64,000 bases of DNA from Lepidodermella squamata (lineage: Eukaryota > Gastrotricha). The notes under the pieces are model-generated. The model did no database searches, was not told the DNA's origin, and saw only the letters and a list, made by a program, of their open reading frames with translations. A program made the position numbers and the translations under genes. Positions 45,408 to 53,614 of the stretch are shown in pieces (within the stretch, counting starts at the first letter, position 1; each line of letters begins with the position of its first letter). Where the stretch lies: positions 930,001 through 994,000 of the forward strand of contig JBLDXI010000048.1 of assembly GCA_047495785.1 (NCBI GenBank), written 5' to 3'.

Positions 45408-45950
45408 TCAAGACGCTTCAAATAGCACTGATTTAGTTGTTGCGCGTCTTTTCCTTTTATAAGCCTTTCTTTTTGTAGTAGAAGCACGGCGCCTACGTTT
45501 TGCAGTCACACTACTAGTTTTACTAGGGCCACGACGACGGCGCCTTTTACGGCCACCTCCACCGCCTTGATGTTGCTTCAAAGCCGTTTCAGCAATATCC
45601 TTAGCCATGTTTAAGGCGCCTGAAGTGCCATGACGCTTAAGGGATTCGGTAAAACTAGGTCTAGCGCCCTCAGGTTGTTGCATATCACCTAATATTTTTT
45701 GGCCAGTAGATAATGCTTGTTGAAAAATAGACGGAGCAATTACTGGGAAGAAATTTCTGAAAAAGGCACCTAATATATTTCCTATTCCCTGACCCCTATA
45801 ATGATATGGAAATTGAATTGTTGCCCCACGGAAATGGTCCAGGTTAGCACCCGCTCCAGCTCCATAGCCTGCTATCAGCGGGGAGGAGTGTTGGCGGAGA
45901 AAAAACTGCTGGTACTTGTCAACGTTTTGGTTAGAATAAGCTAGGGGCAT
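45408..45950 (-). CDS. adenovirus pX/core-like basic virion protein
   Basis: 180 residues. A Gly-rich hydrophobic middle (GIGNILGAFFRNFFPVIAP) is followed by a strongly Arg/Lys-rich tail (GGRKRRRRRG, RRRRAS, KRKRRATTK). This layout matches the small membrane-active or DNA-condensing core proteins next to the capsid gene in Polintons and adintoviruses. It would compact the packaged genome. The family assignment rests on layout and position, not on a conserved motif. Confidence 0.7.
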   Translation of the reverse strand: MPLAYSNQNVDKYQQFFLRQHSSPLIAGYGAGAGANLDHFRGATIQFPYHYRGQGIGNILGAFFRNFFPVIAPSIFQQALSTGQKILGDMQQPEGARPSFTESLKRHGTSGALNMAKDIAETALKQHQGGGGGRKRRRRRGPSKTSSVTAKRRRRASTTKRKAYKRKRRATTKSVLFEAS

Positions 45951-45988
45951 CTTCGGTAATATTAATAATTAGAACTCAGCCACTTATA

Positions 45989-47209
45989 TTAATATAAGGC
46001 TCCGGTTTTTCGGCGAATATGAAGTAGCAATACAACTTTGCTACCATCCACAAAATCGATCAATGCCCCGTTATCGCGGCGGATTTGAACTTGAATTGAA
46101 TCTATAAAATTGGCTTTTAAAGGTAAATATAGGCCCGAGTTATAAATCACTGTAAAATGTGATGACAAGTCTGAATTTGCCGTAGCAGAAGCCATCGTAG
46201 AATAGGTTATCATTCGAAGGAGGCTAGCTTGGCAATCTCCAACAAAAACATCCGCTGCAACTGAGCAGTAAATGAACAGTGAGTTATTGCCATAATTCAA
46301 CTGAATGTTGTATTGAGCTGTAGCACTTTCTTCATAGCATGCATAAATAAAGGCAGGCGGTAAATCATTATCTTTGGTGATTACTGTTTGCTCAGAAAAA
46401 TCAAAGTGCTGTGCTGAATTTACGCCTTCTTGATTTTCTACCGCCGCTGTCTCATTATTTGCATCCTCCTTAAGTTTTGGTCTGCTAGAAAGCCTAACAA
46501 TCCCAACTGAGTTGAATAAAATGTGTGGATTTTCACGAATTTGGTGGCTCATATTCCACGCATATGCCAAGGCATACGTTGACTTTATATCAAAAGTGGA
46601 AACTTCATTAAATTCTGGCTCGTCATTTTTTGGGGCCTTGGGAAAAATGAAAACTCCAGACGGTGTATTCTGTTCTATTGGAGACACAAAACCTAAGAGG
46701 CCAGCAGAATCTGAAGGTATAAACATAGAATATGGCCATTTACAGGTAATTTTAGTTTTTTTGTTGACTGAATCATAATGAGCAAAAATAGAGCCATTAC
46801 TACTTGAGATGGATATTTTTTCATTAAAGTGATCGATTAGTTTGGTTATATTCGCAAAATATTCACCTCCGAAATTTACTTTGTTAATAAAGCCAGTTTC
46901 CCATGGATTGTTGAAACTTTTCATCCGATGTGGCAAAGAGCCAGGATTTGTTAAATAATTAGCAATAATGTCGTTTTTAAAAGATTTCAGCCAGTTACAA
47001 TCAAGCACATAGACTGTATGACGATCAATGCTACTCCACCTAACAGGAATTGTAGCCTCAAGTAGGGCTACTTCATAAGCACGGCAATCGGGTACGCAAA
47101 TTGGGACAGGGAGAGCAACTTGATAATCCGACGGAGTATTCGCCGGATGTTGAGAATATGAGGCATTCGAGGGTAAATAAATAAAGAAGTCCTCCTGGAT
47201 GCTAAGCAT
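45989..47209 (-). CDS. candidate minor capsid (penton-like) protein
   Basis: 406 residues, intronless. The N-terminus FFIYLPSNASYSQHPANT, then DYQVALPVPI and YEVALLEATIPVRW, is the opening I associate with a protein common to animal Polintons, usually placed next to the capsid gene and interpreted as minor capsid or penton. The remainder is beta-rich (NSSLFIYCSVAADVFVGDCQ). I infer the role from position and opening motif; no catalytic residues are visible. Confidence 0.6.
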   Translation of the reverse strand: MLSIQEDFFIYLPSNASYSQHPANTPSDYQVALPVPICVPDCRAYEVALLEATIPVRWSSIDRHTVYVLDCNWLKSFKNDIIANYLTNPGSLPHRMKSFNNPWETGFINKVNFGGEYFANITKLIDHFNEKISISSSNGSIFAHYDSVNKKTKITCKWPYSMFIPSDSAGLLGFVSPIEQNTPSGVFIFPKAPKNDEPEFNEVSTFDIKSTYALAYAWNMSHQIRENPHILFNSVGIVRLSSRPKLKEDANNETAAVENQEGVNSAQHFDFSEQTVITKDNDLPPAFIYACYEESATAQYNIQLNYGNNSLFIYCSVAADVFVGDCQASLLRMITYSTMASATANSDLSSHFTVIYNSGLYLPLKANFIDSIQVQIRRDNGALIDFVDGSKVVLLLHIRRKTGALY

Positions 47210-47405
47210 TTGTTATGTTATCCTTATCTATCTTTTCTAAAGTAAGGATTGCGCTGTTGCCAAAAGGGGGGAGCTTAGTTTTGAATAAATAGTTTGAAAT
47301 TTCTATAAGCCAAACGGTTATTAGAAGGAAAAAAATGTAGGCCCCTACACGCACAGATGGCTTTTGTAGGAAAGCTAAGAGTGGAGTCGTAGGAACTCTA
47401 TTCAT
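47202..47405 (-). CDS. small membrane protein of the Polinton
   Basis: 67 residues with one transmembrane segment (VGAYIFFLLITVWLIEISNYLF). It overlaps the preceding and following genes by 8 and 4 bp, the tight packing seen through this arm. Function unknown; possibly virion or membrane associated. Confidence 0.6.
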   Translation of the reverse strand: MNRVPTTPLLAFLQKPSVRVGAYIFFLLITVWLIEISNYLFKTKLPPFGNSAILTLEKIDKDNITNA

Positions 47406-48613
47406 GAGGCCAAGGTTTTGATCTCGTTTGCATCAATCCAACTAGCGGCTTCAATCGGCCAGTTTTGCCATTTCACAAGAGCCTGTTTCTTGCCATTTAT
47501 AGTGCGATGCTTCAGAACTTTTTCTATTAAATATGTTTCTTGCGGATGTGCTATCTGAAGCTGCCAATCGTAAAAACTACCTTGAATACGCTTATTCAGA
47601 GTATCACGGAGATAATACTTGTCGGGGATGGTACAAGTATCTATGCGGTCGATAAAAAAATATTCTTCAGTAAAAATGAAATCTCCTTCTTTGTGAAATA
47701 AATCCTTTACACGACTAATTCTAACACAATCACCGACAGAAAAAGTCGGTTTGTATAGTAAATTCTTGCGCTTTTCAAGCATCAATTGATCTCTTTTTCC
47801 AAAAACATTATTGTAAGCAACCAAATTTATAGGATCTTCTGGGGAAGCTAGCCATAATTCTAACGGGGCAACCCTAGTGCTGCGATTTTTCATTTGATTG
47901 TAAGACGCTAAGAAAAAAGGTAAGTAATCGATGTAACGCAGCGTATGATTTGCAATTTGATGCCTCGAAATAGTTCTACGAAGCCAACGGTTGAAAATTT
48001 CTATGGGTGAACACTTGAACATGGAGGTTGTAGTGTAATAATAAACATTGAATTTTTTAAATATTTTTTTAGCTTCTTTGTTGATAAATTCTCCGCCAGA
48101 ATCTGTAGTGAAAGAGCGGCAACGCAAATCAGGTGTTAGGCTGCTCAAAAAATTACTGATCTTCTCAGCAGTGTAATTTCCTTCTTTGTTAAGTAAGGGA
48201 ATACAGAAAGCATAACGCGTAAAACAGTCTTTGATTGTAAGTAAATAGCGGGTTCCATCATTATCTTGGCTTGAATCTTGAACTTCAAGAAGATCACCTA
48301 GAAAGAGGTCACTTCTAGCATAAACTTCATATTGCATGAATTGCTTCCGGTTTCTTACACTTAGTGGTTTATATAATGAATATGTTCGATCATGGCTCAT
48401 AATCTCAGCTAGTTTTTTATGAGTAAGGGAATTTCTCAGCTCTAAGGGTAATGTAGCTTTAAGTGTTGAGTATAATCTGCGCAGGCCTTGAAATGATCCA
48501 ACATGTTTCGGATCATTATAGAAGCTCAAAACAAACGATTTCAAGTCTGACCTGTGGTTTATTTTAGCATCTCCTTCAGCTAGACGTCTCGCATTGTGTT
48601 TATTACGTGGCAT
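47402..48613 (-). CDS. retroviral-type integrase with C-terminal chromodomain
   Basis: 403 residues. The rve core has the DDE triad: D in FLGDLLEVQD, D in TTDSGGEF, and E in SPIEIFNRWLR, with N-terminal helical region before it. The C-terminus (residues ~345-400) is a chromodomain: YLIEKVLKHRTINGKKQALV, KWQNW, SWIDANE. The integrase inserts the element and generates the 6-bp duplication; the chromodomain probably steers integration to marked chromatin. It is transcribed with the late genes. Intact. Confidence 0.95.
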   Translation of the reverse strand: MPRNKHNARRLAEGDAKINHRSDLKSFVLSFYNDPKHVGSFQGLRRLYSTLKATLPLELRNSLTHKKLAEIMSHDRTYSLYKPLSVRNRKQFMQYEVYARSDLFLGDLLEVQDSSQDNDGTRYLLTIKDCFTRYAFCIPLLNKEGNYTAEKISNFLSSLTPDLRCRSFTTDSGGEFINKEAKKIFKKFNVYYYTTTSMFKCSPIEIFNRWLRRTISRHQIANHTLRYIDYLPFFLASYNQMKNRSTRVAPLELWLASPEDPINLVAYNNVFGKRDQLMLEKRKNLLYKPTFSVGDCVRISRVKDLFHKEGDFIFTEEYFFIDRIDTCTIPDKYYLRDTLNKRIQGSFYDWQLQIAHPQETYLIEKVLKHRTINGKKQALVKWQNWPIEAASWIDANEIKTLAS

Positions 48614-48616
48614 GAC

Positions 48617-48886
48617 CTAATTCTTCTTTATAGCTAATTTACGGCAAGTAGGGACAACCGAACAATTAGCCATGTGGCTAAATAAATCACCGTTTAAGTG
48701 GAATAATAAATCATTTATATTATATAACATCCGCTCAGTAGACTCGACAAGTTGCCGCAGGTGAAGGAGTTCGGCTTGAGTATTGCGAACTTCCATAACA
48801 GCGAAAAAGCTGATTAAAATGGTAACCAGGGATAGCAGCAATAGGATCGGTAAAACAGCACGCGGAATATCTGTTGTTTGATGCAT
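48617..48886 (-). CDS. type II membrane coiled-coil protein of the Polinton
   Basis: 89 residues: short cytoplasmic N-terminus, one transmembrane helix (VLPILLLLSLVTILISFFAVM), then a heptad-like stretch (AELLHLRQLVESTERMLYNI) and a Cys pair near the end. It lies 3 bp upstream of the integrase. No family recognised; the layout resembles small virion fiber- or fusion-associated proteins, but that is speculative. Confidence 0.6.
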   Translation of the reverse strand: MHQTTDIPRAVLPILLLLSLVTILISFFAVMEVRNTQAELLHLRQLVESTERMLYNINDLLFHLNGDLFSHMANCSVVPTCRKLAIKKN

Positions 48887-49050
48887 AATAAATTACGAAG
48901 ACTTTAAAAACGGGGAAATTTACCGATAGCCATATTTTTATTTCTGCTGCGAATTTTGAAAATTGATAGATAATGATGAAAGTAGAAATAATGATTTTAG
49001 CTTAAAAAAAGACGGCACGCGATTAATCTTCCCTCATTCATTAAATCATT

Positions 49051-49650
49051 TTATTGTTGTTTGATATACAGAAAAAAAGGCGCCAATTTAACAAATGCTA
49101 TTTTTATAAGAGATAACGAAAAACAGCCGCTCATAATCATTTTTCCAGTGTGAAACAGTGTGGCAGATACATTTAACTTTGGTTCATTTTCATTAGTGCT
49201 GACTTTGGAGAAAACACGTATACGCAACCCAGGAAAAAATTCTGGTTGGTAAACGCATATTTTAGGAAATTGAAAAGCTAGCAGGCTAAGATTGACAGTT
49301 TTATGTAAATCGTAGAACAATACTATATTAGTAATTATTGGGTCACGGATTATCAACCGTCGATTAACAATTTTTCTGAGTGTAGCTTGAAGAACTCCAA
49401 AAGCAGTAACACAATTCGAGGCTGTTTTGGTACCACTACAAATTATAGCTCCGGATGAAAATAATAAAAACGTCGCGTTAAAAGCAGGTACTTTATAGAA
49501 CAAAGCACTCGACATTTTTTTTGGGTTATATTTTGCACAAGGTAAAATTAGGGCTAGACTATCTAAATTAAATAGAAAATTTGACCTTGATTTAGCCATA
49601 ATATTTGAAATAGAGTAATCAATATCATATTGTATATTATTTACTTCCAT
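49051..49650 (-). CDS. TATA-binding protein (TBP) homologue encoded by the Polinton
   Basis: 199 residues from ATG 49650, close to the ~180-residue TBP core. Both direct repeats of the TBP saddle are visible. Repeat 1: ISNIM, AKYNPKKMSSALFYKV, ATFLLFSSGAIICSGTKT. Repeat 2: IITNIV, VYQPEFFPGLRIRVFS, ATLFHTGKMIMSGC. Compared with cellular TBP, three of the four DNA-kinking Phe positions are kept (FSSG, EFFPG, LFHTG); the first is Met (NPKKM instead of NPKRF). A short insertion (STNENEPKLN) follows repeat-2 strand 2. The reading frame is open for 60 codons upstream but without an ATG. A transcription role for the element is inferred; divergence from host TBP looks large. Confidence 0.85.
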   Translation of the reverse strand: MEVNNIQYDIDYSISNIMAKSRSNFLFNLDSLALILPCAKYNPKKMSSALFYKVPAFNATFLLFSSGAIICSGTKTASNCVTAFGVLQATLRKIVNRRLIIRDPIITNIVLFYDLHKTVNLSLLAFQFPKICVYQPEFFPGLRIRVFSKVSTNENEPKLNVSATLFHTGKMIMSGCFSLSLIKIAFVKLAPFFLYIKQQ

Positions 49651-49733
49651 ATTTAATGGTGGGGATTTCAATAGAAAAAAAGGTTCAGTGCTAGATTGTA
49701 GCTTTAAATCAACAGGATAGGATATAGTCAAAT

Positions 49734-50162
49734 TTATGATCGTGGTCGACTGTGATGCGGCTGATTGAAGGCTTGTAACATACTTGATTTCAGCTGTTTC
49801 TGTTTGAACTTTGCGATAGGTTGAGGGCAAATCATGACCAAAAAAGAGGCGACAGAATCTTGCTTTCGTGACTCATGATTGGTAATTGGAACAGCTGGTT
49901 TATTTTTCGCCTTGCATGGCGTTTTCGCCGATTTAGCAACTGATTTCTTCTCAGTACCTATGACTTTTTTCTGAATTTTATGTTTAGCATTGCGTTTCGG
50001 TTGATTACGAACCGCAGTTTTTGCTAATCTAGAGGCTGATGTTTGTTCAACAGGTTCCTTGGTAAACGTACTCGTATTCGGTTCATTCAGGTTTATTGGT
50101 ACGAAATCATTGTTAGAAAAAAACAATGGAGAAGCCGGAGATGAATTGAAGAAAGCTTCCAT
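49734..50162 (-). CDS. Lys-rich basic Polinton protein, unknown
   Basis: 142 residues from ATG 50162. An acidic/Asn N-terminus (EAFFNSSPASPLFFSNNDF) is followed by a strongly basic middle (KRNAKHKIQKKVIGTEKK). Its 3' end overlaps the open region upstream of the TBP gene in another frame, so the two could be joined by splicing or frameshifting; I could not find a phase-consistent splice. No family recognised. DNA binding is plausible from composition. Confidence 0.5.
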   Translation of the reverse strand: MEAFFNSSPASPLFFSNNDFVPINLNEPNTSTFTKEPVEQTSASRLAKTAVRNQPKRNAKHKIQKKVIGTEKKSVAKSAKTPCKAKNKPAVPITNHESRKQDSVASFLVMICPQPIAKFKQKQLKSSMLQAFNQPHHSRPRS

Positions 50163-50330
50163 AAATTCAGTAAGAAGAATAATATTCAAAGTTCTTGCGT
50201 TTGAAATGAAAAATGATCGAATGACGGAAGCCGGCCGCGGTGATTGGTTGGAGTTGCTGAGCCCCAGAACCTTCTGATTAGGAATGAATAAATAACAAAG
50301 GCATTATATAAATAAAATAAACTGACCAAA

Positions 50331-51137
50331 TTAGGTCGAAGAGCTGTTGTTGAAAGGTAAGACGGTAGCGACAGGTTGTAGTGCGATGGAGCGTTGCATG
50401 ATGCCCGGCCATTTACTATTCGCACCTTCCTGCTGACCATTAAGAACATCGATGACTGATGCCCATGGAATTTTCTGAGCGTGTTGATAGGGTGGAGGTA
50501 CGACGTTCTGCATTTCTACTGAGACCCTACGACCTGCCCGAAGTAAAAGGTAGAATATGTGCCGCAGGTTTACGCTGACACCATTAAAGTTTTTTAACAA
50601 ATCGTAAAATAAATGTTGGATGTAGATATATCGGCCTTCGGTGTAGGTAGGGTGTGCCGTTAGGCCATACCAGAAACTTTCTTCCAGGCCAGACACAATA
50701 ATAGGGTTAGGGCTATCGTCGAGGCAATCATCCAAAAGGTAATCACTTTCAGTAAAAATAATTGAGTGACAAATGGACGACCATAAATCATCCTGGCGAA
50801 CAAGGAGCGTGGTAGTATCATTTAGGATGCTCTTCCATAAATCATGCCCAACGATGGAAGCACAGGTAGCTAAATTATATTCGGCAAAATGTTGAAAATT
50901 CGTGCCATCGTGGGTTGATGGGAAGAGACGAGCAACGGCTCTTTTGTAGCCGAGATAAACATGATCGATAGTAATATGTTGGCCTTTCGAGTTGGCAATC
51001 AAATCGAATATGGCGACTTCAGCGAATGTAATGCGTCCAGAGAGGGTATTTAGTGATATATTTAATGATTTCGGAGGAAAAAGTAAATCTTCTCGGTAGA
51101 AAATCGCTTCATAAGATTCATCATAGCCAATAATCAT
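50331..51137 (-). CDS. unknown 268-residue Polinton protein
   Basis: Intronless, from ATG 51137. Well-formed sequence with aromatic and acidic content (YDESYEAIFYREDLLFPP, WSSICHSIIFTESDYLLDDC) and a Pro-rich segment (VVPPPYQHAQKIPW). It is the outermost minus-strand gene of the right arm. I recognise no family. Codon and composition style match the other late genes. Confidence 0.6.
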   Translation of the reverse strand: MIIGYDESYEAIFYREDLLFPPKSLNISLNTLSGRITFAEVAIFDLIANSKGQHITIDHVYLGYKRAVARLFPSTHDGTNFQHFAEYNLATCASIVGHDLWKSILNDTTTLLVRQDDLWSSICHSIIFTESDYLLDDCLDDSPNPIIVSGLEESFWYGLTAHPTYTEGRYIYIQHLFYDLLKNFNGVSVNLRHIFYLLLRAGRRVSVEMQNVVPPPYQHAQKIPWASVIDVLNGQQEGANSKWPGIMQRSIALQPVATVLPFNNSSST

Positions 51138-51229
51138 AGCAACTTATTTGACCTTGCTATCCCTACCTTAATCTTTGCTTTTATTCGATTTTCCTTGAGT
51201 AAAAAAATGTTTCTTATATTTTTTAGATT

Positions 51230-51440
51230 ACAGTTAAGTTGGATTGATAGGAGAAAGTAAAGTTTATTTACAAAACAAGTTAATGGACATATCAGGAAAG
51301 AAAGGAGTATTTATAAATGCTAATGGCCAAAGTAAAAAATATTTATTATATTTTAGATTAAAGTTAAGGGGGATTGATAGGAGAAAGTAATGTTTATTTA
51401 CAAAAAAGGTTAATGGAAAGTAAGGTGTATTTATATAAGC
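51230..51440 (+). repeat. two-copy ~127-bp direct repeat
   Basis: The block AAGTT...GGATTGATAGGAGAAAGTAA with ...GTTTATTTACAAAA...AGTTAATGGA occurs at about 51230 and again at about 51357. It is located in the noncoding end of the Polinton's right arm, a plausible regulatory or replication-associated site. Confidence 0.75.
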
Positions 51441-51590
51441 TAATGGACAAAGCAGGAAAAAAGATGAGCTAGCTTGAGTTCTTAGATTACTGTATCTAAT
51501 CAAGTATCTTTTTGGAAACTAAGAAAATTGATGGAAGCAGAAGACATGTAAGTTTGGTTCTTTTTTAAAAAATCTTGAATAAATTCTGTT

Positions 51591-51806
51591 ATGTTTAGTC
51601 GTGAACGCTTATATCAAGCACTGCTAAGCATTGACCATCTGCAACGAGCAATGACAGCAGCTATAAACGAAATGTTGAACACACAATTGGAGGTTGAACA
51701 ATTGATCAATGATGCATCACGATTTATGATAGCAACTCGAGCAAGAGATCAGGCATGCAGCCTAGATTGTGGTGATTGGAATTGTAATTACTGTTACAAA
51801 GATTGA
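51591..51806 (+). CDS. small Polinton protein with Cys cluster
   Basis: 71 residues on the plus strand, opposite to its neighbours. N-terminal helical part (ALLSIDHLQRAMTAAINEML, ample heptads) and a C-terminal CSLDCGDWNCNYCYK cluster able to bind metal. A real ATG and a leader of about 80 bp are present. No family recognised; coding status is moderately supported by composition only. Confidence 0.45.
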   Translation: MFSRERLYQALLSIDHLQRAMTAAINEMLNTQLEVEQLINDASRFMIATRARDQACSLDCGDWNCNYCYKD

Positions 51807-51957
51807 AAAATTAAAAATAAATTATCATGTGTGCATTTTTTATATTACAAATTAATTCCCAGAAAGAATGCAAAAGCATGACTCATAATAGTTTTAGAAA
51901 AAAAGTATGCCCGCTGTATATTTTATCATAAACATTGCGTACATTTATGGGGCAACG

Positions 51958-52172
51958 GATAAAACGCACTTATATATTTATGTGAAACGGTTATAGTAAA
52001 AATGACCGTAGTGCTATTACTGATACAACGCTCGTATATTTATGCCAAATGGCTATAGTAAAAATCGCCGTACTGCCATTACTGATCCCAAATTGCGTAT
52101 ATTTATACCAAACGGCTATAGTAAAAATCGCCGTACTGCCATTACTGATCCAAAGTTCCCATCCTTACTACT
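51958..52172 (-). repeat. Polinton right terminal inverted repeat with ~63-bp tandem units
   Basis: Inverted counterpart of 32770-32985, also with three tandem units, the innermost most diverged. The last base is fixed by the TATTTG duplication at 52173-52178. Confidence 0.92.
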
Positions 52173-52423
52173 TATTTGATTATTTGAAGTGGCGCCGATG
52201 TCCCTGAGTTATCTTCGCGTTGGATTCGAGTTATTTTATAACCTGGTAGCATGTCAGTTCGTGCGTTGATACTATCAATGACAACTTGACCTGGATATGC
52301 CGCTGCCATGTATTGTCTCATATCTGTCGCGAAGGTTGTATTCAAAACAAGTTGTCGTATAGTGAATGGCTCTTGCATTGCCATGCAAGTCACGAAGAAC
52401 GGTTGAAAGAACAGTGCTAACAT
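52173..52423 (-). pseudogene. class C GPCR, N-terminal part (fragment 1 of a split gene)
   Basis: Signal peptide and first ~80 residues of the receptor ectodomain, matching the intact paralogue (RQLVLNTT, DMRQYMA, AYPGQ, IQREDNSGT). It stops at the Polinton edge after SAPLQIIK; the next codon read into the terminal repeat is TAA. The three receptor fragments with one copy of each duplication total 2,274 nt (758 codons), against 763 codons in the intact paralogue. Confidence 0.93.
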
Positions 52424-52676
52424 ATTAGCCGAAATATTTTCTAGCGAGAGTATTTTTTAGACATCCTCGTTAATATTTGGATATTAGTAAAAAATAACCT
52501 AAATCAAATCAAATCAAGCAACGTAAATCCGATAGTTTTAGGGTTGCTGGACTGATAGAAAATAGAAATATATTGGAATGGAATTTGCATCAGTTCATTA
52601 GTTTTTTCTGAGTTAGTCCAGCTGAGGTTGGCACTTTCATTAGTCTAACGACGCAATAAAGTGCTGCCCATCAAAT

Positions 52677-52886
52677 CGTTAGCGACGCACCAAAACAACC
52701 ACTTTGATGACCCATTGGATCGTACTTTGACGAGCCGAACGTAAAGGAGGAGTACGTTCGGCTTTTTGAGCACTGATCGTTGATCGTACTTATCGTGATT
52801 TGAATTTAAGTTCAAGGATTGACCGTACTTTCCATGAAAAAAGCTGTGAATAGTAAAGTGGTTGTTTTGGCGCGTCGTCGCTGACG
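52677..52886. mobile_element. 210-bp MITE with AAAT duplication
   Basis: Inverted ends CGTTAGCGACGCACCAAAAC and, from the other side, CGTCAGCGACGACGCGCC, followed on both sides by AAAACAACCACTTT. AAAT flanks both ends (52673-52676 and 52887-52890). The centre holds a GAGCCGAACGTA hairpin. Its ends and target (CGT[TC][AG]GCG next to AAAT) match those of the 14.8-kb element. Confidence 0.85.
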
Positions 52887-53614
52887 AAATGTATTTTTGC
52901 ATAATTATGTAGCCTAGATCGCAGATTTTACTTAAAAAATCCCATGAGGATTAAGTTCAAGAGCCTCAAAAAACGCAAAACAATCTTCTTAGACTTTTCT
53001 ACTGTCGTGGTCAAACGCGCGTGTTTTCGTTTTTTGAGAGAATTATTTGCCAATTATATGCTTGACATCCTGCGCTTTTAATTGAGAAATATGATATACC
53101 TTCGGGGATCAACCTTGAATCTTTCACCCAGACAACTCCTAGCCTGCTGAGAGCGACAACAACTCAGCTGTCTTACTTCTTATAAGCCATCACAGAATTT
53201 CAGCCAATGTTGCCAATCGTGTTAATTTTAAAAATAAATAAAAAATAAAAAATATATAACGCTGTTTTTGTGTCATTCTTAACTCTATTTTACTTATCGC
53301 GTTCACAACTGGCTTATGCAAGTGGAAGGAATTCAATTAACGAAGTTCGAGCGCCGGTTCAAGTGCTAACAGACGCAGAAGGTTCAAAGGCTAAAAATAA
53401 TTCGACGAAATGAAGCTTTAACCAAAAAAGCCTTGAATTTATTGGTGAAATCACCGGAAAAGTGATCAATTGATATTTCATTATGGTTTCCAAAAAAAAA
53501 ATAAACTACAATTCAGACATGTCAAAATAATTATTGATGTTTTGAAGTTCAAGCGTAACACAAGTTCAAGTTTATATAACTAATGTAGCAGTGTCAGTTT
53601 GACGTTTGGCAGTT
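52887..53614. other. intergenic spacer, no gene seen
   Basis: AT-rich, with an A-rich run near 53230-53260. No coding signal; it lies past the end of the astacin-like gene. Confidence 0.5.

Larger units (their letters stand above)
32770..52172. mobile_element. Polinton/Maverick (adintovirus-type) integrated element, 19,403 bp
   Basis: Terminal inverted repeats begin AGTAGTAAGGATGGGAAC at both ends. The target duplication TATTTG lies at 32764-32769 and 52173-52178, the 6-bp length standard for Polintons. It carries the full core set: protein-primed PolB, retroviral-type integrase, FtsK/HerA-type packaging ATPase, adenain-like protease and a hexon-like capsid protein, plus dUTPase, nucleoside kinase, RING, PC4-like and TBP-like genes. 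Left-arm genes are mostly on the plus strand and intron-rich; right-arm genes are all minus and mostly intronless. I see no stops or frameshifts in the core genes. It interrupts an exon of a class C receptor in frame, so the insertion appears recent. Confidence 0.97.

Noticed and set aside
51591-51806. The small plus-strand ORF as a truncated copy of another Polinton gene
   Set aside because: It has its own ATG, stop and a distinct Cys cluster and matches no other gene here, so I kept it as a separate small gene.
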